Source: Moringa oleifera (taxonomy: Eukaryota > Streptophyta > Magnoliopsida > Brassicales > Moringaceae). From it: a stretch of DNA of 64,000 nucleotides. The stretch covers positions 2,083,348 to 2,147,347 of the forward strand of contig JAJFZO010000583.1 in NCBI GenBank assembly GCA_021397835.1. The letters are read 5' to 3'. The position numbers and the translations under genes are program-made. A model generated the notes under the pieces. The model had not been told where the DNA came from, did not search any database, and was given only the letters and a program-made list of their open reading frames with translations. This document shows, piece after piece, positions 20,951 to 33,182 of this stretch; within the stretch, counting starts at the first letter, position 1, and the number at the start of each line of letters is the position of its first letter.

Positions 20951-21307
20951 ATGTCGAATTTCAGCATTGATTCAACTATGGTCCTTTTGCTTTTGACAGG
21001 ACTGGCAATCATGGCTCCTCAAGGCTTGGCACAAGAAAACATCGTAGAAAAATATCATTGTTTGAAGTACAACTTAGACTTGAGTTGTGTTGCAGAGATC
21101 AAGTCTGGTATCTTCGACACGGGTAGCATCGGTTCTAAATGTTGTCGTGAGCTTGTGGCACAAGGCAAAGCTTGTCATGAAGCACTCGCAAAACGTGAAC
21201 TCGAAAAACCCAAGTATAAGGGAAAGGAGTCAGCAATACTATCGAAGATCACGCAAGTTTGGAATGATTGTTCTTCGGTTGCTATTTCACCAGCACCTTC
21301 CGCATGA
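20951..21307 (+). CDS. Prolamin-like secreted protein, plus-array gene 3
   Basis: The protein is identical to gene 1, with ACA at Thr-16. TATA box at 20,861. The spacer before it carries the same marker set as that before gene 2 ('ataatgtgc', 'aaaataagaaagg'). The alternation A,G,A,G at Thr-16 across genes 1-4 suggests that genes 1-2 and 3-4 are a duplicated pair of units. Confidence 0.9.
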   Translation: MSNFSIDSTMVLLLLTGLAIMAPQGLAQENIVEKYHCLKYNLDLSCVAEIKSGIFDTGSIGSKCCRELVAQGKACHEALAKRELEKPKYKGKESAILSKITQVWNDCSSVAISPAPSA

Positions 21308-22765
21308 TGGTATCACTGGATTTGTCAGCGATACCTTATAAATCTCAAAGGATAAAGGATTTATATATTTAATCACTTTTTCATCGATTCATTAAACTTT
21401 ATAATATTTTGATTTTTCAAATCTGAAACGTATCCCTAATTGGTCTGTCGTAAGCTCCACAATGGTATTCCAATTTTCATGTTGCGCCCATAGAGGAACT
21501 TCGCAAAATAACTTGCGTTTCTAGAAATCTTAAAGGGTGTTCGATTCAAAGAAGACTGAAGCGAAAAAACCATCTAAAATCCTGACGCTCCGCTTTGCTA
21601 TCTCCAATGAAATTCAATTTTTCTATACATCTCAAGCGAACCCCGAATGATAAATTCGAATTAAGATGAAACATTTGTTTGAATGATTTAAATGTCGTTA
21701 GTGTGAATTGGAGTTTAAAAAAGATAAAAGCGCAACAAAAAAGACATTTTCAAGCTTAAAACCTTTTTGTTCACATAAAAACATAAAAGAAGATAATTTC
21801 TTCCCTTTCCTTATCCATCTAATAAATCTGTACTAAAGGAATAAAGCAAAGTAACAACCGTAACCAAAACCAAAATAAGAAAGGCTAGAAAAAAAGAGCC
21901 AATTTTCGTCATGTTGTTTTTCTTTTCTCCACGGTTTCTCTCTCTGCTTGAGGCACGAAAGCAAAAAGAAGAAAGTCAGACATTTTTGTCGATTTCTTCC
22001 ATTTCTCTTATTTTAATTTTCACTTTTCTCCCTCTCTTTTTGGCTCTCAATTCCAAGTTTAACACCTCATCGTTTTTCCGTCATCATTTCAAGAGTTTCC
22101 TCTAACCAGCAGTGACTTCCTCTGCTCAAACACTTAATTATCATAATGTGCTTACGATGATTGAAAGTAGGAAGAATAAAATTTTCTTCTCAATTTTACC
22201 GTGAAAGATGCAATTTGATAATTTAAGATTCAATAGGCATCCATCTTTATGTTAATTACGTTTTAACTACCAAAAATAAAAGTTTATGCTTAATGATCAA
22301 AAGTTCAAAGTTTAGTAGGTAGTAGACAAAAATTAAATGAGAACGAAGAGTTAATGACAAATGATTCCTTACATTTTCCAATGTTTGTAGAGTTTGGAAG
22401 TTTAAAATGATTAGACGAACCTCATCGATGAGTGTACTTGTGGTCGTTTTCTTCTCTTTAGAGTGACTTCTTATTTTTGTTTCTAATTCATTAAGATTGT
22501 TCATAATTGCATAACTCGAAAATGTTTCTTTTTCGTTTTCCTTTCGCTTTCTGCATATTAAAATTAAAGACTTCATTTGAACGTTGCTGCATTTTGCAAT
22601 AAAAGATAACGCAGTTATTAAATGCATAGTAATTGATATTAATATGGCACGTTTCGGAATTATTACCTCATTGCTGTATATAAATTGAGATGCTTATGCC
22701 ACGAATATCAACCAAAAGCATCTCACCACCCATCTGAAAAAGCAAAAATTTCCAACCCATTAATC

Positions 22766-23122
22766 ATGTCGAATTTCAGCATTGATTCAACTATGGTCCT
22801 TTTGCTTTTGACGGGACTGGCAATCATGGCTCCTCAAGGCTTGGCACAAGAAAACATCGTAGAAAAATATCATTGTTTGAAGTACAACTTAGACTTGAGT
22901 TGTGTTGCAGAGATCAAGTCTGGTATCTTCGACACGGGTAGCATCGGTTCTAAATGTTGTCGTGAGCTTGTGGCACAAGGCAAAGCTTGTCATGAAGCAC
23001 TCGCAAAACGTGAACTCGAAAAACCCAAGTATAAGGGAAAGGAGTCAGCAATACTATCGAAGATCACGCAAGTTTGGAATGATTGTTCTTCGGTTGCTAT
23101 TTCACCAGCACCTTCCGCATGA
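22766..23122 (+). CDS. Prolamin-like secreted protein, plus-array gene 4
   Basis: The protein is identical to gene 1, with the silent ACG at Thr-16. TATA box at 22,676. The spacer before it has a private substitution at 22,072 ('cctcatcgttttt' where the others have 'cctcatcattttt'). Confidence 0.9.
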   Translation: MSNFSIDSTMVLLLLTGLAIMAPQGLAQENIVEKYHCLKYNLDLSCVAEIKSGIFDTGSIGSKCCRELVAQGKACHEALAKRELEKPKYKGKESAILSKITQVWNDCSSVAISPAPSA

Positions 23123-24580
23123 TGGTATCACTGGATTTGTCAGCGATACCTTATAAATCTCAAAGGATAAAGGATTTATATATTTAATCACTTTTTCATC
23201 GATTCATTAAACTTTATAATATTTTGATTTTTCAAATCTGAAACGTATCCCTAATTGGTCTGTCGTAAGCTCCACAATGGTATTCCAATTTTCATGTTGC
23301 GCCCATAGAGGAACTTCGCAAAATAACTTGCGTTTCTAGAAATCTTAAAGGGTGTTCGATTCAAAGAAGACTGAAGCGAAAAAACCATCTAAAATCCTGA
23401 CGCTCCGCTTTGCTATCTCCAATGAAATTCAATTTTTCTATACATCTCAAGCGAACCCCGAATGATAAATTCGAATTAAGATGAAACATTTGTTTGAATG
23501 ATTTAAATGTCGTTAGTGTGAATTGGAGTTTAAAAAAGATAAAAGCGCAACAAAAAAGACATTTTCAAGCTTAAAACCTTTTTGTTCACATAAAAACATA
23601 AAAGAAGATAATTTCTTCCCTTTCCTTATCCATCTAATAAATCTGTACTAAAGGAATAAAGCAAAGTAACAACCGTAACCAAAACCAAAATAAGAAAGGC
23701 TAGAAAAAAAGAGCCAATTTTCGTCATGTTGTTTTTCTTTTCTCCACGGTTTCTCTCTCTGCTTGAGGCACGAAAGCAAAAAGAAGAAAGTCAGACATTT
23801 TTGTCGATTTCTTCCATTTCTCTTATTTTAATTTTCACTTTTCTCCCTCTCTTTTTGGCTCTCAATTCCAAGTTTAACACCTCATCATTTTTCCGTCATC
23901 ATTTCAAGAGTTTCCTCTAACCAGCAGTGACTTCCTCTGCTCAAACACTTAATTATCATAATTTGCTTACGATGATTGAAAGTAGGAAGAATAAAATTTT
24001 CTTCTCAATTTTACCGTGAAAGATGCAATTTGATAATTTAAGATTCAATAGGCATCCATCTTTATTTTAATTACGTTTTAACTACCAAAAATAAAAGTTT
24101 ATGCTTAATGATCAAAAGTTCAAAGTTTAGTAGGTAGTAGACAAAAATTAAATGAGAACGAAGAGTTAATGACAAATGATTCCTTACATTTTCCAATGTT
24201 TGTAGAGTTTGGAAGTTTAAAATGATTAGACGAACCTCATCGATGAGTGTACTTGTGGTCGTTTTCTTCTCTTTAGAGTGACTTCTTATTTTTGTTTCTA
24301 ATTCATTAAGATTGTTCATAATTGCATAACTCGAAAATGTTTCTTTTTCGTTTTCCTTTCGCTTTCTGCATATTAAAATTAAAGACTTCATTTGAACGTT
24401 GCTGCGTTTTGCAATAAAAGATAACGCAGTTATTAAATGCATAGTAATTGATATTAATATGGCACGTTTCGGAATTATTACCTCATTGCTGTATATAAAT
24501 TGAGATGCTTATGCCACGAATATCAACCAAAAGCATCTCACCACCCATCTGAAAAAGCAAAAATTTCCAACCCATTAATC

Positions 24581-24937
24581 ATGTCGAATTTCAGCATTGA
24601 TTCAACTATGGTCCTTTTGCTTTTGACGGGACTGGCAATCATGGCTCCTCAAGGCTTGGCACAAGAAAACATCGTAGAAAAATATCATTGTTTGAAGTAC
24701 AACTTAGACTTGAGTTGTGTTGCAGAGATCAAGTCTGGTATCTTCGACACGGGTAGCATCGGTTCTAAATGTTGTCGTGAGCTTGTGGCACAAGGCAAAG
24801 CTTGTCATGAAGCACTCGCAAAACGTGAACTCGAAAAACCCAAGTATAAGGGAAAGGAGTCAGCAATACTATCGAAGATCACGCAAGTTTGGAATGATTG
24901 TTCTTCGGTTGCTATTTCACCAGCACCTTCCGCATGA
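24581..24937 (+). CDS. Prolamin-like secreted protein, plus-array gene 5
   Basis: The protein is identical to gene 1, with silent ACG at Thr-16. TATA box at 24,491. From this unit onward the promoter region reads 'gctgcgttttgcaat' rather than 'gctgcattttgcaat' (about 24,400-24,414). The spacer before it carries 'ataatttgc' and 'tttattttaatt'. It therefore marks a subfamily boundary in the array. Confidence 0.9.
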   Translation: MSNFSIDSTMVLLLLTGLAIMAPQGLAQENIVEKYHCLKYNLDLSCVAEIKSGIFDTGSIGSKCCRELVAQGKACHEALAKRELEKPKYKGKESAILSKITQVWNDCSSVAISPAPSA

Positions 24938-26395
24938 TGGTATCACTGGATTTGTCAGCGATACCTTATAAATCTCAAAGGATAAAGGATTTATATATTT
25001 AATCACTTTTTCATCGATTCATTAAACTTTATAATATTTTGATTTTTCAAATCTGAAACGTATCCCTAATTGGTCTGTCGTAAGCTCCACAATGGTATTC
25101 CAATTTTCATGTTGCGCCCATAGAGGAACTTCGCAAAATAACTTGCGTTTCTAGAAATCTTAAAGGGTGTTCGATTCAAAGAAGACTGAAGCGAAAAAAC
25201 CATCTAAAATCCTGACGCTCCGCTTTGCTATCTCCAATGAAATTCAATTTTTCTATACATCTCAAGCGAACCCCGAATGATAAATTCGAATTAAGATGAA
25301 ACATTTGTTTGAATGATTTAAATGTCGTTAGTGTGAATTGGAGTTTAAAAAAGATAAAAGCGCAACAAAAAAGACATTTTCAAGCTTAAAACCTTTTTGT
25401 TCACATAAAAACATAAAAGAAGATAATTTCTTCCCTTTCCTTATCCATCTAATAAATCTGTACTAAAGGAATAAAGCAAAGTAACAACCGTAACCAAAAC
25501 CAAAAGAAGAAAGGCTAGAAAAAAAGAGCCAATTTTCGTCATGTTGTTTTTCTTTTCTCCACGGTTTCTCTCTCTGCTTGAGGCACGAAAGCAAAAAGAA
25601 GAAAGTCAGACATTTTTGTCGATTTCTTCCATTTCTCTTATTTTAATTTTCACTTTTCTCCCTCTCTTTTTGGCTCTCAATTCCAAGTTTAACACCTCAT
25701 CATTTTTCCGTCATCATTTCAAGAGTTTCCTCTAACCAGCAGTGACTTCCTCTGCTCAAACACTTAATTATCATAATTTGCTTACGATGATTGAAAGTAG
25801 GAAGAATAAAATTTTCTTCTCAATTTTACCGTGAAAGATGCAATTTGATAATTTAAGATTCAATAGGCATCCATCTTTATTTTAATTACGTTTTAACTAC
25901 CAAAAATAAAAGTTTATGCTTAATGATCAAAAGTTCAAAGTTTAGTAGGTAGTAGACAAAAATTAAATGAGAACGAAGAGTTAATGACAAATGATTCCTT
26001 ACATTTTCCAATGTTTGTAGAGTTTGGAAGTTTAAAATGATTAGACGAACCTCATCGATGAGTGTACTTGTGGTCGTTTTCTTCTCTTTAGAGTGACTTC
26101 TTATTTTTGTTTCTAATTCATTAAGATTGTTCATAATTGCATAACTCGAAAATGTTTCTTTTTCGTTTTCCTTTCGCTTTCTGCATATTAAAATTAAAGA
26201 CTTCATTTGAACGTTGCTGCGTTTTGCAATAAAAGATAACGCAGTTATTAAATGCATAGTAATTGATATTAATATGGCACGTTTCGGAATTATTACCTCA
26301 TTGCTGTATATAAATTGAGATGCTTATGCCACGAATATCAACCAAAAGCATCTCACCACCCATCTGAAAAAGCAAAAATTTCCAACCCATTAATC

Positions 26396-26752
26396 ATGTC
26401 GAATTTCAGCATTGATTCAACTATGGTCCTTTTGCTTTTGACAGGACTGGCAATCATGGCTCCTCAAGGCTTGGCACAAGAAAACATCGTAGAAAAATAT
26501 CATTGTTTGAAGTACAACTTAGACTTGAGTTGTGTTGCAGAGATCAAGTCTGGTATCTTCGACACGGGTAGCATCGGTTCTAAATGTTGTCGTGAGCTTG
26601 TGGCACAAGGCAAAGCTTGTCATGAAGCACTCGCAAAACGTGAACTCGAAAAACCCAAGTATAAGGGAAAGGAGTCAGCAATACTATCGAAGATCACGCA
26701 AGTTTGGAATGATTGTTCTTCGGTTGCTATTTCACCAGCACCTTCCGCATGA
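26396..26752 (+). CDS. Prolamin-like secreted protein, plus-array gene 6
   Basis: The protein is identical to gene 1, with ACA at Thr-16. TATA box at 26,306. The spacer before it has 'aaaagaagaaagg' (25,503) together with 'ataatttgc'. The spacer after it reverts to 'aaaataagaaagg' and 'ataatgtgc', like the early units, so this unit borders a mosaic junction. Confidence 0.9.
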   Translation: MSNFSIDSTMVLLLLTGLAIMAPQGLAQENIVEKYHCLKYNLDLSCVAEIKSGIFDTGSIGSKCCRELVAQGKACHEALAKRELEKPKYKGKESAILSKITQVWNDCSSVAISPAPSA

Positions 26753-28210
26753 TGGTATCACTGGATTTGTCAGCGATACCTTATAAATCTCAAAGGATAA
26801 AGGATTTATATATTTAATCACTTTTTCATCGATTCATTAAACTTTATAATATTTTGATTTTTCAAATCTGAAACGTATCCCTAATTGGTCTGTCGTAAGC
26901 TCCACAATGGTATTCCAATTTTCATGTTGCGCCCATAGAGGAACTTCGCAAAATAACTTGCGTTTCTAGAAATCTTAAAGGGTGTTCGATTCAAAGAAGA
27001 CTGAAGCGAAAAAACCATCTAAAATCCTGACGCTCCGCTTTGCTATCTCCAATGAAATTCAATTTTTCTATACATCTCAAGCGAACCCCGAATGATAAAT
27101 TCGAATTAAGATGAAACATTTGTTTGAATGATTTAAATGTCGTTAGTGTGAATTGGAGTTTAAAAAAGATAAAAGCGCAACAAAAAAGACATTTTCAAGC
27201 TTAAAACCTTTTTGTTCACATAAAAACATAAAAGAAGATAATTTCTTCCCTTTCCTTATCCATCTAATAAATCTGTACTAAAGGAATAAAGCAAAGTAAC
27301 AACCGTAACCAAAACCAAAATAAGAAAGGCTAGAAAAAAAGAGCCAATTTTCGTCATGTTGTTTTTCTTTTCTCCACGGTTTCTCTCTCTGCTTGAGGCA
27401 CGAAAGCAAAAAGAAGAAAGTCAGACATTTTTGTCGATTTCTTCCATTTCTCTTATTTTAATTTTCACTTTTCTCCCTCTCTTTTTGGCTCTCAATTCCA
27501 AGTTTAACACCTCATCATTTTTCCGTCATCATTTCAAGAGTTTCCTCTAACCAGCAGTGACTTCCTCTGCTCAAACACTTAATTATCATAATGTGCTTAC
27601 GATGATTGAAAGTAGGAAGAATAAAATTTTCTTCTCAATTTTACCGTGAAAGATGCAATTTGATAATTTAAGATTCAATAGGCATCCATCTTTATGTTAA
27701 TTACGTTTTAACTACCAAAAATAAAAGTTTATGCTTAATGATCAAAAGTTCAAAGTTTAGTAGGTAGTAGACAAAAATTAAATGAGAACGAAGAGTTAAT
27801 GACAAATGATTCCTTACATTTTCCAATGTTTGTAGAGTTTGGAAGTTTAAAATGATTAGACGAACCTCATCGATGAGTGTACTTGTGGTCGTTTTCTTCT
27901 CTTTAGAGTGACTTCTTATTTTTGTTTCTAATTCATTAAGATTGTTCATAATTGCATAACTCGAAAATGTTTCTTTTTCGTTTTCCTTTCGCTTTCTGCA
28001 TATTAAAATTAAAGACTTCATTTGAACGTTGCTGCGTTTTGCAATAAAAGATAACGCAGTTATTAAATGCATAGTAATTGATATTAATATGGCACGTTTC
28101 GGAATTATTACCTCATTGCTGTATATAAATTGAGATGCTTATGCCACGAATATCAACCAAAAGCATCTCACCACCCATCTGAAAAAGCAAAAATTTCCAA
28201 CCCATTAATC

Positions 28211-28567
28211 ATGTCGAATTTCAGCATTGATTCAACTATGGTCCTTTTGCTTTTGACAGGACTGGCAATCATGGCTCCTCAAGGCTTGGCACAAGAAAAC
28301 ATCGTAGAAAAATATCATTGTTTGAAGTACAACTTAGACTTGAGTTGTGTTGCAGAGATCAAGTCTGGTATCTTCGACACGGGTAGCATCGGTTCTAAAT
28401 GTTGTCGTGAGCTTGTGGCACAAGGCAAAGCTTGTCATGAAGCACTCGCAAAACGTGAACTCGAAAAACCCAAGTATAAGGGAAAGGAGTCAGCAATACT
28501 ATCGAAGATCACGCAAGTTTGGAATGATTGTTCTTCGGTTGCTATTTCACCAGCACCTTCCGCATGA
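28211..28567 (+). CDS. Prolamin-like secreted protein, plus-array gene 7
   Basis: The protein is identical to gene 1, with ACA at Thr-16. TATA box at 28,121. The spacer after it begins a new marker set shared with later units: 'aaaaatacatt' (28,999), 'ccagctgtg' (29,367) and 'actacccaaaat' (29,527). Confidence 0.9.
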   Translation: MSNFSIDSTMVLLLLTGLAIMAPQGLAQENIVEKYHCLKYNLDLSCVAEIKSGIFDTGSIGSKCCRELVAQGKACHEALAKRELEKPKYKGKESAILSKITQVWNDCSSVAISPAPSA

Positions 28568-30025
28568 TGGTATCACTGGATTTGTCAGCGATACCTTATA
28601 AATCTCAAAGGATAAAGGATTTATATATTTAATCACTTTTTCATCGATTCATTAAACTTTATAATATTTTGATTTTTCAAATCTGAAACGTATCCCTAAT
28701 TGGTCTGTCGTAAGCTCCACAATGGTATTCCAATTTTCATGTTGCGCCCATAGAGGAACTTCGCAAAATAACTTGCGTTTCTAGAAATCTTAAAGGGTGT
28801 TCGATTCAAAGAAGACTGAAGCGAAAAAACCATCTAAAATCCTGACGCTCCGCTTTGCTATCTCCAATGAAATTCAATTTTTCTATACATCTCAAGCGAA
28901 CCCCGAATGATAAATTCGAATTAAGATGAAACATTTGTTTGAATGATTTAAATGTCGTTAGTGTGAATTGGAGTTTAAAAAAGATAAAAGCGCAACAAAA
29001 AATACATTTTCAAGCTTAAAACCTTTTTGTTCACATAAAAACATAAAAGAAGATAATTTCTTCCCTTTCCTTATCCATCTAATAAATCTGTACTAAAGGA
29101 ATAAAGCAAAGTAACAACCGTAACCAAAACCAAAAGAAGAAAGGCTAGAAAAAAAGAGCCAATTTTCGTCATGTTGTTTTTCTTTTCTCCACGGTTTCTC
29201 TCTCTGCTTGAGGCACGAAAGCAAAAAGAAGAAAGTCAGACATTTTTGTCGATTTCTTCCATTTCTCTTATTTTAATTTTCACTTTTCTCCCTCTCTTTT
29301 TGGCTCTCAATTCCAAGTTTAACACCTCATCATTTTTCCGTCATCATTTCAAGAGTTTCCTCTAACCAGCTGTGACTTCCTCTGCTCAAACACTTAATTA
29401 TCATAATTTGCTTACGATGATTGAAAGTAGGAAGAATAAAATTTTCTTCTCAATTTTACCGTGAAAGATGCAATTTGATAATTTAAGATTCAATAGGCAT
29501 CCATCTTTATTTTAATTACGTTTTAACTACCCAAAATAAAAGTTTATGCTTAATGATCAAAAGTTCAAAGTTTAGTAGGTAGTAGACAAAAATTAAATGA
29601 GAACGAAGAGTTAATGACAAATGATTCCTTACATTTTCCAACGTTTGTAGAGTTTGAAAGTTTAAAATGATTAGACGAACCTCATCGATGAGTGTACTTG
29701 TGGTCGTTTTCTTCTCTTTAGAGTGACTTCTTATTTTTGTTTCTAATTCATTAAGATTGTTCATAATTGCATAACTCGAAAATGTTTCTTTTTCGTTTTC
29801 CTTTCGCTTTCTGCATATTAAAATTAAAGACTTCATTTGAACGTTGCTGCGTTTTGCAATAAAAGATAACGCAGTTATTAAATGCATAGTAATTGATATT
29901 AATATGGCACGTTTCGGAATTATTACCTCATTGCTGTATATAAATTGAGATGCTTATGCCACGAATATCAACCAAAAGCATCTCACCACCCATCTGAAAA
30001 AGCAAAAATTTCCAACCCATTAATC

Positions 30026-30382
30026 ATGTCGAATTTCAGCATTGATTCAACTATGGTCCTTTTGCTTTTGACAGGACTGGCAATCATGGCTCCTCAAGGC
30101 TTGGCACAAGAAAACATCGTAGAAAAATATCATTGTTTGAAGTACAACTTAGACTTGAGTTGTGTTGCAGAGATCAAGTCTGGTATCTTCGACACGGGTA
30201 GCATCGGTTCTAAATGTTGTCGTGAGCTTGTGGCACAAGGCAAAGCTTGTCATGAAGCACTCGCAAAACGTGAACTCGAAAAACCCAAGTATAAGGGAAA
30301 GGAGTCAGCAATACTATCGAAGATCACGCAAGTTTGGAATGATTGTTCTTCGGTTGCTATTTCACCAGCACCTTCCGCATGA
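30026..30382 (+). CDS. Prolamin-like secreted protein, plus-array gene 8
   Basis: The protein is identical to gene 1, with ACA at Thr-16. TATA box at 29,936. Its upstream region has 'aacgtttgtagagtttgaa' (29,640), shared only with gene 9's upstream region. The spacer after it has 'aaaaagacatt' and 'aaaataagaaagg', unlike the spacers after genes 7 and 9, which match each other. That indicates a two-unit duplication step. Confidence 0.9.
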   Translation: MSNFSIDSTMVLLLLTGLAIMAPQGLAQENIVEKYHCLKYNLDLSCVAEIKSGIFDTGSIGSKCCRELVAQGKACHEALAKRELEKPKYKGKESAILSKITQVWNDCSSVAISPAPSA

Positions 30383-31840
30383 TGGTATCACTGGATTTGT
30401 CAGCGATACCTTATAAATCTCAAAGGATAAAGGATTTATATATTTAATCACTTTTTCATCGATTCATTAAACTTTATAATATTTTGATTTTTCAAATCTG
30501 AAACGTATCCCTAATTGGTCTGTCGTAAGCTCCACAATGGTATTCCAATTTTCATGTTGCGCCCATAGAGGAACTTCGCAAAATAACTTGCGTTTCTAGA
30601 AATCTTAAAGGGTGTTCGATTCAAAGAAGACTGAAGCGAAAAAACCATCTAAAATCCTGACGCTCCGCTTTGCTATCTCCAATGAAATTCAATTTTTCTA
30701 TACATCTCAAGCGAACCCCGAATGATAAATTCGAATTAAGATGAAACATTTGTTTGAATGATTTAAATGTCGTTAGTGTGAATTGGAGTTTAAAAAAGAT
30801 AAAAGCGCAACAAAAAAGACATTTTCAAGCTTAAAACCTTTTTGTTCACATAAAAACATAAAAGAAGATAATTTCTTCCCTTTCCTTATCCATCTAATAA
30901 ATCTGTACTAAAGGAATAAAGCAAAGTAACAACCGTAACCAAAACCAAAATAAGAAAGGCTAGAAAAAAAGAGCCAATTTTCGTCATGTTGTTTTTCTTT
31001 TCTCCACGGTTTCTCTCTCTGCTTGAGGCACGAAAGCAAAAAGAAGAAAGTCAGACATTTTTGTCGATTTCTTCCATTTCTCTTATTTTAATTTTCACTT
31101 TTCTCCCTCTCTTTTTGGCTCTCAATTCCAAGTTTAACACCTCATCATTTTTCCGTCATCATTTCAAGAGTTTCCTCTAACCAGCTGTGACTTCCTCTGC
31201 TCAAACACTTAATTATCATAATTTGCTTACGATGATTGAAAGTAGGAAGAATAAAATTTTCTTCTCAATTTTACCGTGAAAGATGCAATTTGATAATTTA
31301 AGATTCAATAGGCATCCATCTTTATTTTAATTACGTTTTAACTACCCAAAATAAAAGTTTATGCTTAATGATCAAAAGTTCAAAGTTTAGTAGGTAGTAG
31401 ACAAAAATTAAATGAGAACGAAGAGTTAATGACAAATGATTCCTTACATTTTCCAACGTTTGTAGAGTTTGAAAGTTTAAAATGATTAGACGAACCTCAT
31501 CGATGAGTGTACTTGTGGTCGTTTTCTTCTCTTTAGAGTGACTTCTTATTTTTGTTTCTAATTCATTAAGATTGTTCATAATTGCATAACTCGAAAATGT
31601 TTCTTTTTCGTTTTCCTTTCGCTTTCTGCATATTAAAATTAAAGACTTCATTTGAACGTTGCTGCGTTTTGCAATAAAAGATAACGCAGTTATTAAATGC
31701 ATAGTAATTGATATTAATATGGCACGTTTCGGAATTATTACCTCATTGCTGTATATAAATTGAGATGCTTATGCCACGAATATCAACCAAAAGCATCTCA
31801 CCACCCATCTGAAAAAGCAAAAATTTCCAACCCATTAATC

Positions 31841-32197
31841 ATGTCGAATTTCAGCATTGATTCAACTATGGTCCTTTTGCTTTTGACAGGACTGGCAATC
31901 TTGGCTCCTCAAGGCTTGGCACAAGAAAACATCGTAGAAAAATATCATTGTTTGAAGTACAACTTAGACTTGAGTTGTGTTGCAGAGATCAAGTCTGGTA
32001 TCTTCGACACGGGTAGCATCGGTTCTAAATGTTGTCGTGAGCTTGTGGCACAAGGCAAAGCTTGTCATGAAGCACTCGCAAAACGTGAACTCGAAAAACC
32101 CAAGTATAAGGGAAAGGAGTCAGCAATACTATCGAAGATCACGCAAGTTTGGAATGATTGTTCTTCGGTTGCTATTTCACCAGCACCTTCCGCATGA
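31841..32197 (+). CDS. Prolamin-like secreted protein, plus-array gene 9
   Basis: This is the only plus-array copy with an amino-acid change: Met-21 is Leu ('GLAILAPQ'), inside the signal peptide, so the predicted mature protein is still identical to the other eight. TATA box at 31,751. The spacer after it has the array's single indel, a one-base loss at about 32,512 ('ttttcatacatc'), and then leaves the array at 33,182. Its edge position may explain why it has diverged most. Confidence 0.9.
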   Translation: MSNFSIDSTMVLLLLTGLAILAPQGLAQENIVEKYHCLKYNLDLSCVAEIKSGIFDTGSIGSKCCRELVAQGKACHEALAKRELEKPKYKGKESAILSKITQVWNDCSSVAISPAPSA

Positions 32198-33182
32198 TGG
32201 TATCACTGGATTTGTCAGCGATACCTTATAAATCTCAAAGGATAAAGGATTTATATATTTAATCACTTTTTCATCGATTCATTAAACTTTATAATATTTT
32301 GATTTTTCAAATCTGAAACGTATCCCTAATTGGTCTGTCGTAAGCTCCACAATGGTATTCCAATTTTCATGTTGCGCCCATAGAGGAACTTCGCAAAATA
32401 ACTTGCGTTTCTAGAAATCTTAAAGGGTGTTCGATTCAAAGAAGACTGAAGCGAAAAAACCATCTAAAATCCTGACGCTCCGCTTTGCTATCTCCAATGA
32501 AATTCAATTTTTCATACATCTCAAGCGAACCCCGAATGATAAATTCGAATTAAGATGAAACATTTGTTTGAATGATTTAAATGTCGTTAGTGTGAATTGG
32601 AGTTTAAAAAAGATAAAAGCGCAACAAAAAATACATTTTCAAGCTTAAAACCTTTTTGTTCACATAAAAACATAAAAGAAGATAATTTCTTCCCTTTCCT
32701 TATCCATCTAATAAATCTGTACTAAAGGAATAAAGCAAAGTAACAACCGTAACCAAAACCAAAAGAAGAAAGGCTAGAAAAAAAGAGCCAATTTTCGTCA
32801 TGTTGTTTTTCTTTTCTCCACGGTTTCTCTCTCTGCTTGAGGCACGAAAGCAAAAAGAAGAAAGTCAGACATTTTTGTCGATTTCTTCCATTTCTCTTAT
32901 TTTAATTTTCACTTTTCTCCCTCTCTTTTTGGCTCTCAATTCCAAGTTTAACACCTCATCATTTTTCCGTCATCATTTCAAGAGTTTCCTCTAACCAGCT
33001 GTGACTTCCTCTGCTCAAACACTTAATTATCATAATTTGCTTACGATGATTGAAAGTAGGAAGAATAAAATTTTCTTCTCAATTTTACCGTGAAAGATGC
33101 AATTTGATAATTTAAGATTCAATAGGCATCCATCTTTATTTTAATTACGTTTTAACTACCCAAAATAAAAGTTTATGCTTGA

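Larger units (their letters stand above)
16929..33182 (+). repeat. Nine-copy tandem array, 1,815-bp unit, prolamin-like genes
   Basis: Each unit holds a promoter-distal spacer, a core promoter with TATA, one 357-bp coding region, and about 1.37 kb of 3' spacer up to the next TATA. The nine ATG codons are exactly 1,815 bp apart, and array length is about 8.95 units. Units differ by only a handful of substitutions each plus one 1-bp deletion (in the spacer after gene 9, at about 32,512). The left edge joins minus-unit spacer; the right edge at 'tttatgctt' joins an older, diverged unit (33,183 on). All genes are in the same orientation. The structure is that expected of repeated unequal crossing-over with recent homogenisation. 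Confidence 0.95.
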
